From the NCBI RefSeq assembly GCF_037975245.1, contig NC_092577.1:13443513-13507512 (forward strand): 64,000 nucleotides of DNA. The letters are read 5' to 3'. The notes under the pieces are model-generated. The model saw nothing but the letters and a program-made list of their open reading frames with translations. It was not told the DNA's origin and made no database searches. Positions 1 through 11,800 of the stretch are shown piece by piece. This DNA comes from Apostichopus japonicus (taxonomy: Eukaryota > Echinodermata > Holothuroidea > Aspidochirotida > Stichopodidae). A program made the translations under genes and the position numbers. Within the stretch, counting starts at the first letter, position 1; each line of letters begins with the position of its first letter.

Positions 1-28
1 AGACTGTTTGGTGCAACTGCAACTGAAG
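1..28 (-). CDS. RTK gene A transmembrane exon, cut by window edge
   Basis: The acceptor at 29-30 (minus-strand AG) is followed by codons reading A/S-V-A-V-A-P-N-S. These match the start of the gene B transmembrane exon at 34492 except for one residue. The phase matches the ECD2 donor at 2049. The hydrophobic span itself lies left of the window. Confidence 0.75.
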
Positions 29-3000
29 CTATGAATAATATATAATGGTACTCAGTAAACCGGAAATTGTTAGCATGTGTTGAAAGAGATTATAAACATA
101 ACCTGTGAGTAGTATATATAGTGCTACTTCACTTCCCCCCAGGGAGCCGCAGGCACCCGTTTTTGGGGGGCCGTTTCCCGTTTCTCGGGAGCCGTTTCAG
201 GAGCCTTCGTTTTCTGAGATCGTCATCGATGTTGTCATCGTTTATTTAAGTTATGCGTAAAACAAGTCGTAACATGTTCATCATTTAATTTAAGAAACGG
301 ACAAGACGCGTTGTAACGCGAATAGATAATATGATGTCAACGTTTTCTTGTGAATGCGCCAATAATGAAGATTAAATGTTTCAGGACGGTATTCATTTGA
401 TTTCGCATCAATATGAAGGAGGAGCGAGTTGTTTCAAATCAAGCACACTACTAGCTGGTTACCATGGACGACAAAGAAACATTTCCAGAAATCTCAGACG
501 AATTGAACAACGCCGGCTGGCGTACGTACGTGGCAGAAAGATAAACCCTAGTTTGTGAACCAAGAAACGAATCAGCGCATGGACGAATTCCCGAAGCTTT
601 CGAAAGACATTTCAGGTTCATCACCAAACTTGACGCTTTTTGAGAATTGTATCGTAGATTACTTCATTGATTTGGAATTGCTCATGAATACCGTTCTGTA
701 GCAAATCCCAACATAACGATGACATCATATCATGTCATAATATAGTCGCGTTACAACTCGTTTTATGCGTTTCTTAAATTAGATGATGAACATGTTAATT
801 ACGACTTGTTTACGCATTACTTAAAATAAACGATCACAACATCGTTGACTTCCTCGGAAAACAAAGGCTCCCGAAAACGGCTCCCGAAAAACAGGAGACA
901 GCCTCGGAAAAACGGGTGCTTCCGGCCTTTAGAGGGGGTCTCTCGAAACGGCTTCCGAAAAACATTTCAAAAAACGAAGGCTCCCGAGACGGCTCCTGAA
1001 AAACATGAGACGGCCCCGAAAACGGGTGCCTGTGGCTCCATGGGGCGGGGGGGGGTGGTGAATAAGTAGCACGATACTACTCCTGTGATAGTTAATATGG
1101 TAATCTTAAACATATGACATTTTTAGGATGACTTTCAATGGGATGCGCAAGAATTTAGGCCAACGTGGCTCACCAATCACGCTTAAGAATGAGCAGAGGG
1201 TGCTGCGATATCTGTCCTATCTTGCTACGTGAAACTCGACAAGTTGCAATCTATGAGTAAAGATGATAACGAACGGTACCGTGAGTTGATCACCTGTATC
1301 TACAATGTTCTTTCGAAACCAAGTGGGTGAGGGAACAGTAGTCTATGTCGAAATCTGCTTTCCTTAACGTGTTGATCTATGCAGATAACATTGTGAATAT
1401 TCATCCAGTTCTATATAGTATGGATATAGAGGGGATAGAAAGGGGCAAAAAATACTACGGCACCTGTCAGCGTCACTCTTACCTCAAACTTTTCCAGCTA
1501 GGCCACTTCTGGTCCATTATGTAGTTATTGCATAGTGTGTGTGTTGTACCCCTATAACATTATACTGCTTACGGTTCCAGTTTCTACATATCTACGTTGA
1601 CAGTTGCACATTATCATTTGTTTATGTGATTTAAATACCGGAATTAATTATATTTCTTTTACATGTGTTCAAGTTGCTAAGTTGTGTATTATGGATGTAT
1701 GTATTCAACCTTTCAGTTCACGTGATTTCTCGTAATGTGCCATGACATGGACTTAGTGCACACACGCACACACAATATAGCCGCTCATTACCAAGCCCAC
1801 CGTCTTTAGTGTCATTTTTCTAAATACAAAAATTTCGCTACTGCTAGGGTTTTTTCCCTGTTTTTACCAACAAAAAAACCCTTTGTGGTTGGTGTTTCAT
1901 TATTTCTCTATTTCTTTATTCGAGTTTACTACCCATTCACAGCATCAGAAAATATACATAGAAATGTGAGAGGGCGTTATAAAAATGGTACAAGTACACC
2001 TGGCTAACTTCAGTACTACATGAACATACTCTCAATAAAGTAGCTCACCCTCTGTACAATAGCCCAGTTCCATACAGTCCTCTGTTTGTCTGGATAGTGT
2101 AGTTATCACGTCAAGATCAACATCATAAGTCGTGTTTGCAGTTTCTGTGTTTCGAAATCTCACACAAAAATACTGGAAATCATTGCAACTTCCACCGGAG
2201 AGATCTATTTCGTAATGCAGTCTTTCCCATGCCATCCAAGGTGGGTCATTTTTACGTTGGTCATACCCTTTTGAAGAGTCCTTTTCTGAGAATACTGTTT
2301 CCTTGATTTGATTTTTCCCGCCATCTATTCTGGAAGTTACCCAAGCCGTTAATTCCCAAAGATTTGTGCCCAGAATAAATCTTGATGTCTTTTTTCGATC
2401 GACGGTTATATTTAATCCAAATGTTACATTCAATGTTTGCGTTCCAGCAGTGAAATTTTGGTCACTTATGTAGATGATGCTGGTACTCTCTGGGTACAAA
2501 CCTGGTAAAGTAAGAAAGCAAATGATCGTAAAACATGCGTAATACGCTATCGTTGACAGGTTATAGAAAGCCTTTGACATCCAACACACCAGTAGATTAA
2601 CTGTTGCCGAATGATTAAATTTGATAGGTCTATGACACGAAGGTTCTGGTATCATATCATATTATTATTATTATAGTTGTTTTTATTATTATTGGACTAA
2701 CTAACTGTGATTTTGGACTACCTAACTGTGATGTTGGGTTAACCACAACCGTATGCTACTGGGTTATACTGGGATATATGTTCTTTAAATATTATATCTT
2801 TGTCTTGCAAAGCCCCTTTTTTTGACAGTGTATATTAGTATTAAGGATACTTCCTGAGTTAGGGAATGCTTACTGGAAGACCAAAAGGAAGCCTCCGGAG
2901 CAAAACACTTCATGAGTCGGCTTCTCAACCTAGCCTTCGCTCTAGCCTATCACACTCAAGGAGTGAAGACTATAACTCTGATACAGAGGAAGGTGATTTT

Positions 3001-6000
3001 GCAAGGGACATAAACTTCGGTATTGTTCGGCTACGCAAGATTCTCCTTAAAGAGATATAGTCCCTTCAAGATGATTTCAACAAGGCAATTGAAGACCTGA
3101 AACTGTCAATTACTGAGCTGTAAAGCCCTCGACGAAAAAGAGTGAAAAAGATCACCATGCCGGTCTACTAAACAAATAAGAGCGGTTCTCAATAAGAAAA
3201 TAACTTACGTATAGTTGGATTGAAAGACGACTGACAGAAAAGGAGGACTATCAAAATTGCAAAAAAAGGTTTCCGAAGAAGTTTGGATAACATCCTGTTT
3301 CCCATCTCAATTGCTTTGGGTGCTAACGTTAAGATGTTAAAAAACCCTTCTTTAGTATTAATGATATCTCAGTACCACGTTTATATAGTCGATATCTATT
3401 TTTTTAAATTTTTTTTTGCTCTTTACTCTTTGCTGTATCGATGGCCGACCCTTAAAATCTGTTTTAGTAATGTTAGAGGAATAAGACCATCAGTCAATCG
3501 TAGGCAGCAATTTAAACATTTTTACCGCCATACTTTTGATATAATCTTAGTTCAAGAAACGCATTATACTCCAGATGTTGAACAAATCTGGTGAAATGAA
3601 TAGGGTGGGCCAATTTGATTCTTTCATGGCACGGCTCTTAGCAAAGGGGTTGCTATAATTTTTTAACATAAAACTTCTCTTTACTATACATATAAGGTTC
3701 GCTGTGATCAAGATGGTAGATGAATCAGCACTGACATTCCCATCGATGCTACAACTTTAACTTTACTCTGCACGTACGGGCTAAACAATGATGATCCTGG
3801 TTTTTGCATTAGTATTACACGCAGTTTACACAGCTTTCATTGTCAGGCTATTATATGGGGCGCAGACTTTAACTTTGATCATAATCACTATTTGTCTGAA
3901 GAGCAAAGTAGGGGAGTGAACACTCTCATTGTAAGCCTGACAACGACCCTTGGTTTCTAACTGAGTACAAACCAATCTCTTTTACTAAGTACCGACTTTA
4001 AGATTGGTGCAAAAGTGTTAGCTCGCAAATTGAAAGGTATTATTAAGCATCGTGTCGGGGATAATCAAACGGGGTCTATGGTGATTAAAGTTATTGGTGA
4101 GAATATTATGTTTATATTTTTATGTTATAAACCATACACATGACAATACGACTCATAGTCTCTTGTACAGTAATAGTACTGCTTGTGTATGTCACAATGG
4201 TAATTCTACCGGTACCTTTTGTATAAAAGGAAGTGTTAGGCAAGGTTACCCTCTGAGCTCGTTTCTGTTCTTAATCTGCGCTGATATTCTCTCTAAATGT
4301 AATATTATTATCAATAACATTACTGGTATTAATTATTTATGGTCATGAATTGAACGTTCTACAGTATGCCGACGATACTGTTATTCTCTGTGATGGTAGC
4401 AATGACTCGACTCTTGAAATGCTCAACACCATAAACATTTTCAAGCTGTCCTCTGAACTTAAGGTGAAGTTTCCAGAAACTCAGGTCTTTCCGCTAGGTT
4501 CCTTTATTACTCCACCCGATTATCTCTCTGACCTGAACCTGATTCTCAATTATGGCCCTATTAAGTTTCTGGGTATAATTTTCACGCATAATGGCAACGA
4601 CGGCTGAACTACCAGCAAAAACAATCTAGACTTAAAAATCAACTTCTGTTGTGGAGTATTAGAGATATGACTCCTATGAGACGAAACATAATTGTCTTTT
4701 CTATTAGCCAATTGGTGTATCTGTTCCATGTTCTTCCAAACCCTCGTAAGGATTGTATTAACAAGGTTCATAGTATTATTTTCGACTTTATTTGGCATAA
4801 TGCTCGTGATAAGGTCAGTAGAGATACTCTGATCAACCCTATTGTTCAAGATGGGTTCAAAAGTATCTGTGTGGATTGCTTTGTCAATACCTTAAAAGCT
4901 TCTTGGGTTAAACGCTTACTTGACAAGTATGGTACGGGTTACTGGAATACTTTTTCGATGCTTCTCTTTCCCATTTTGGGAAGGAACTTTTGTTTAATTG
5001 TAACTTTAACGTAAACGATATTGTTAAAATTAAGAAATATTTTCATTAGACAGGTCTGCATTGCACTGTCTATAAGGCTACTTGTGTTACTCCATCCCAA
5101 AATTTCGAGAGACAGATTATCTGTAATAACCATTTCATAAGAATGAATATTTCAACAATCAATTTTAATAAGATCCGTCAAGTCGGGATTATGTACATCA
5201 AGAGCTTTTCAGAAGTGATGCTTCTCCAATTTCTTATACTCAGTATTGAGATAAATTTAATCTGACAAGGCTCCCCTTGACATCATTTTTCGGTATTCTT
5301 TCTGCAGTTCCTCCTGCTTGGAAATGTTCATTTCAGGCTTTGGTAGCCACCGCTCCAGAAGATCATCTCATAAATGTTATTTCTAATACTCCAAATCTTT
5401 CAAAAGCGGTTTACTGTCTCTTAATCTGGCCTATTTCTCTTCCTCCACGTGCGTGTGATGAGTGGAACTTGCTCTTTAATCTCAATTGTGATAACTAGTA
5501 CATCATATTTAAAATCCCTTTTAGTACTCTCTACGTGACCAACGTTCAGTATTTTCAATTGGAGGTATTTTCTCCACCGTCTTCTTGCTATCAATACGCT
5601 TAATCTATATATAATGACAAAAAAAACAATTTCCCTGCCATCACTTTCTGTAAAATGGATACAGAAACCATAAAGCACCTATTTTGAGACGGCCATGTAA
5701 CCTCCTGTCTTCTATTAGATACCGATCAACTAGTTGGTTACAATTTAATGTTAGATCACCCAAAATGAACTGTTCATTTTCCATTGTAAATATCATTTAT
5801 ATAAGTGTCGAAGTTGAATGAGATTATGCCAAAATGTAACGAGTTTTTTTAACAAAATGAAATGAAATGAAATGAAAGTAAGTTTATTGTACTACAGAAC
5901 TGTTTTGCTCATCTCCTAAGACTGTTCGAAACTTGATCTGTTATTGTTAAATGTTTCGTTGTGTTTACTGCAGGGTTGTTCTATGTTAGTATAGTACGAT

Positions 6001-8801
6001 TTGTAACATTGGTCAGTATCATTACTTAATTCGGAAACGAAACAATTTTACTGCTACGAAAAAATAAGCTCTTATGGACAAGGCTCTACTCACGATAAGG
6101 ATAAACAGGACAACACTCCTCTGTAACGTCTTTTCCTTCCATTTCTTTTTCTTCACATTCGGCACCGCATATTTCAATCTCGCATGTCACTATTTTATTG
6201 CGACATGTGCATGTTGTGCATTTATCAAGCTCCAATCTTTCGTTGTCCCGAAGAATATGTTGCTGATAGTTACATTCAGTGTAATCTTGATTTCATAAGG
6301 AATAATGATACATCTTTTACAAGTCAACGAATATCTGAACAAGTTAAGTGTTAAAGTAATACAGAAAATAAGGTGTCGTTAAAAATGTTACAAATATTTT
6401 GATAAATTCTTTAGCAATTTTTTCACCAAACTGACTAATTGTTCACATACATGTTAACAATTTGCCACAAATTAAATTAAAATTTCACAATCTGTAGATA
6501 AATGATAATTGGTTACTTTAAATCTCGTAAATTCAACGATATGCAACAAATGATTAACTACGCTCGCATCGGGGATATAATCGTTAGAACATATTGCAGC
6601 AAAACAATAATTTGATCATTTGATAAATGTCGAAAATAAAATTTTGCAACAAACCAATTAATTTTGCTTGCTTCGGAATGTCATCATTTCAACATTTTGC
6701 AGCAAATGATGAATTGCAGCAAAGTCATAAAGAGAGATCTTAATATTTTGACGGCATTTGAACGTTTCCAAAATATAATTAATTACGCCCGTATCGGATT
6801 ATCACCCATTCAAGAATTTGCAGTAAAATGATGTATTGTAGCAAAATTGCAGAAAAAGATCATTATATTTCGCGGCACTTTAACGTATCCATAATATTGC
6901 AAAAATATTTTAATTGATCAATGAAAATTCATCCATTGACCAATTTAAAATAAAAAAAATGTCGAATTGCAAAATTATATTTACCTATAGTAACAGTACA
7001 TTTCGCAGAAAATTGTTGAGATGCGAAGCCATTGACATGAAGTGAGTAATTCTGTATTTAGTTGTCTAAAGAAAATGTCAAATTGTCTAATGTTGACAAG
7101 TAGTAAATTCGACAACTTTCCGCATTATGTTGAAATACAAGGGAGTTATTCAACAATTTGCAGAAAAGTAATCATTTGGTTGTGTGAACATTTCAACATT
7201 TTTATGCCACCTTAACAATCCCATTGTCATCACTTGATTAGCGGTTTTGAACAATCCTGGCACACGAGTCAGTACTACTTGGCTTGTTATGAAACGGTCC
7301 TTAACGAATGGTATAGAGACTTGCCATCCTTGAAACGAATTTTGCTACCATCGTGCTATATGCTTCGTGTTGCTGCACTAAAGTATTTGATGAATAACGC
7401 AACTTCTAGAGAGAATCGGAATGCGGCATAATCTTGTTACTAATACTCCTTTTCATTCCTTCCATTTTTACCTTTTTTTTTGTATTTTGTCTTGAACGCA
7501 TTACACCAAAAAAGGAACACGATTACCCTCCCTTATTGGCATCGTACGCAAGCAAGGAACGTGGACCTGTTAGGTTTTCGTTACAAAAAATCATCACAGT
7601 TACATTTAAAATGTGGATACTCACTTTTGCACGTTCCAAGACGTACACAATCAATCAGTCTTTCTTTTTGCGATTGAAAGGTGAAAGAAAGGTTATAAAG
7701 CGGCATTGTTTGGGAATGTTGTCCAAATTCAACGCAAAAGTATTTGTAGTCATCACACGTGGCGTTTTTAAATTGCAATGTTCCCCCCAATTTGGTCCAG
7801 TACATTGGTGGATAGTTTGGCTTAGAGTATTCCATTGCTGCATTCCTATCATTAAAGATGTTGTCTTGAAACGCAAATGTCGGTCCTGAACCATTTTCGT
7901 TTCGACTGAACCAACTGCTTAGTTTCCAAAGTTTCTGACCCCTGACAACTCTTGAACTTTGCTTTCTGTTGACTTTAATGTCCAGGCCAAACCGGAAATG
8001 TTTCGTGTCACCCACCGTGAATGAGAAGTTGTTGAAGCCAGTAATAGTTGCTTCAGATACGATAATTCCTAAAGAAACATGAAATATATATATATATATA
8101 TGTGTAGCGAAATTTAATCATCAATTTTAGAAACATTTGCACTTCACAGTTTGTTTACAATTGTCAGCTGATTTTATTACATCACCATCAGTTGCCTTTC
8201 AACACCAACAGACCAGCATTCCTTTTGAAACTATCTCTTTTGTTCACCACTGGTCAGCCTTTTCAACATTGTCACTGTATAGAATTTAGACCAGCCAAGC
8301 TCACTCTTGTTGAAATACCATAACTACTGTACCCTAGTACAGTAGTTGTTTTTGTACCATGGCAACAACTGGCCAATCAAGAGACAGTCTAAATTCTAGC
8401 ACATTGCATAATCCGGTAGATCTATACCATGTGCAGTTCTTAGTAGAAGGCTTCCAGCAAGGAACAAGTATCTTCTGCTAAGACTCTAGGAACTATACTA
8501 CTACTCATCTACACTATACATCAACTACAACAACTACTATTAGGTTTTCTCACATATTTAATTTTGGATATTATTTCTCACCTGTAAAAACTTTCATCGC
8601 TTGTGTTATCCAAGGAGGAGTAAATTTAAAGTGTATTTTTGTTTGGACGCGTTTCTTCGGACAATTATGGACATCATGCCTCCGGGCCCCAGATGATTTA
8701 TTTTTCTTGGATTGCCACATTTCTAACAGGAGTTATTCATTTTCACTGGTGAGCTTATGCACTTTTATTTTATGTTAGGCATTCATATTTCGAATACCAA
8801 C

Positions 8802-8853
<52 letters not shown>

Positions 8854-11800
8854 CCAAGTTAGGTATACTATACATGCAGCAACAAAATAGTAGTTAGATA
8901 CGGTGTTGTAAGTACAAATTCTCTTTTCCCTCGGTGCCAATGATCGAACAACAGTGATATTGACAAAACGACTCCTAAGTTTAATGGAATACAATGGATT
9001 AACGTATTGAGAATTCATGCAGTTTGGTATGAGTTCATTGCTGTTGTCCATGTCAAAGCAACTGTGTGTTCAAGTAGTTCATGTGTACGGTTACATGAAA
9101 ATACGAATTCAATATGCTATGGCATAGTTCCCAAACCTATCTTTCTTTAAGAAACGATATTGTTAATCGTATTAATATTTACGTATCTTTAACAGTTTCA
9201 GACACACGTTTCCTACTATTACTTTGAATTGAAGATTATCCGACAACTTGTGTGACACTAGTGTTTTTTCTTTGGTTTGGTCAACGTCCAGAGATCGCAA
9301 AATGAATTGCAGGTGCAAATGTTTACCTTAACTTTACATAACATGGTAACGTTTCCTTCTCTCTTCTAATTCTTGAGTTGTCTGTATGTTGGTTAACGAG
9401 GAAATTGGAAAAGCTTGCCGCATTGCGTAAAAGTTGTGAACATGAAGACCACCCTCGAACATGTTAATCATGACGGGAGCCATATTTGGCCCATGATTCT
9501 GACATGTTAGTGAATTGTCCAATTGCCCGTCCACATATTACACAGAGGGTTATACAATGTATATTGTACACATGTACTTACTGTATGGACATTGTGGACA
9601 GCATTCTTCACGGATGACTACGATATCAATTGATCCACACCCAGCATCAGAAGGACAGCTTTCAATTTCACATGTTGTTGTTCCATTGAAACATCTACAG
9701 TACGTGCACGGATCTAGACGCACCCCTTTGTTATGCAAAAGAAACTGTCCCCGGAAAGAGCAAGGATTTTGGTCCGTTATGTCGACTGAGATATAAATTT
9801 TGGACACTTATACACGTTATTACATTTGGAGACAATTTGTGATATCTCTTATTAATGTGATACACGTTTAAAACTGCTTTCTAGTGACACTCCCCAACTC
9901 CATCGCTTGTACACAGCTTGTATAGAGTGATGCATGTGTATTACCAAACAACTGCTCAATATGTGCATTATAAAACTAGGAAGATTTTAAGTATAAAAAG
10001 AGTTTATCTACTGTAAGAGATTGCAAACGGTGAGTGGAAGAGAGTGAGGGGTGGGAGGAAACACGAGGCTGCTCTTCTCATTATAAATGATACGTTTCCA
10101 TCCAATTGTTCCACCTAGATATGAACTCAATGCTTTAATTGCTACAAACAGGAGATTTAATTCATGGAATTTCATAATCTGAACAAACTGCATTCATCAC
10201 AAACAAATGAAAAAACAAAAATGACATCACAAACAAACGACAAAACGAAAAAGATGTAAGCATAAAAAATGACACATATTTGTTATTATTATTGTCATTT
10301 TTCTTGCGCTCCTTATCTAAATCTGTTTGATATGACAACTGGCTCTCTTGCGGAAAGGACATTATCTAAAATCTTATCTCTCTTTTACTTACCTGTACAA
10401 CATCACCATCATATGAAACCAGAGATATAAGAAGACATATTCGATGATATACACAGATCTTTTTAAGTAAGAAACATGGATTGACCAACATTACCAATTA
10501 TTTCATGAAGTTGAAGAGTAATATATTACAGGGGTTTCTCTGTGATTTCTCGTGTGAGAGCCTGCATGTGGAAAGGCAGGGGAAGAAATCGCCACCATAA
10601 ATTTTCAGGGACGGCAACAGATTGCAGGGCAATCTGCTTCATAAAGGTCTTCGTCATTAGCCATGTAACAAGTGAAGGGAAATTTATCATTGACTTTAAA
10701 CACATGTTATAAGCTACTCGTATGCTACTTAATGTATAACTAATAAATAGTCATTGCTTATCACAAATAGGTAGGCAGTTATGAAAGTATTTGCTATGTG
10801 ATAATGAGAAGGCATGAATGCTGAGTAATCAGCGTATTAATTTACATGCAATTGACATGAGGACAACCTTTAATAGTTTGTATTGAATTTAGCCTCGAAT
10901 GGTAGTGCACCGCATCACTACTTTTTTCCTAGTACTCGGGGCTTGCTGGAATCATTCCACTCATACTACTGTGCTTTGTAAATTCTGGTTAAGAAACGTT
11001 ATTGAATGGGCTAAGGGAGTTGCCCAGAAAGTTTCTGTGATGTCAAAATGGAATCCGAATGTTAGCCGCTGAGAGTTAGTGAATTTGGCTCCATATTTCA
11101 GCCACCGAAATGGGCACCGTTAATATTTGCCTTGGGATTCACGGGGTTGGCTCCATATACCGGCCACAGTTTTATAGCCCACAGAACGCTGGGAAGATTT
11201 GGCGCCGATTTTAGCCGCAAAAACTACTGCTTTTTGACCAGGGACAGAACTTTTGTAATCGTAGCTCAGTCTTAGCCGTGAAATATGTGCATTCTTCAAG
11301 AGGTGATATAAGAAGATATATTTCTTGTGAATTTACCTGGAACAAGCCGTTCATATTGTTTACCAGTGAGTATTCGTGGATAATTATGTATGTGTAATAT
11401 TTGTAAGACCAGGGATTAAATAAGTATAAACAAATTAATATGTAAGTTAACGACGATTCTGTCAAGATATTTCAAATATTAATATCCATTGAATAATTAT
11501 GGTTAATATTCCCGATTTTATAATGTCGAGACAGTCGTGTAATTGTTGAAAACATTGTCAAATTGTTAAATGAAGTTGTTCTTGTGTGAATGCCGATAAT
11601 TCGAACTGCACTTTTTGCATAAATTGCCAAAAAGGAGCAAATTGAAGTCAACTATATCGTTTAAGTCAAATGATTTTGAAGATCAGTGGTTTATACATAA
11701 GTTGTAGTGAATTTATTTAGAGTTACCGTTCTGTAAAGATATGAAATCGAGCTATTTCGCATTGAATATTCGAAATCAGCATGAAAAGTATTGATGTGCA

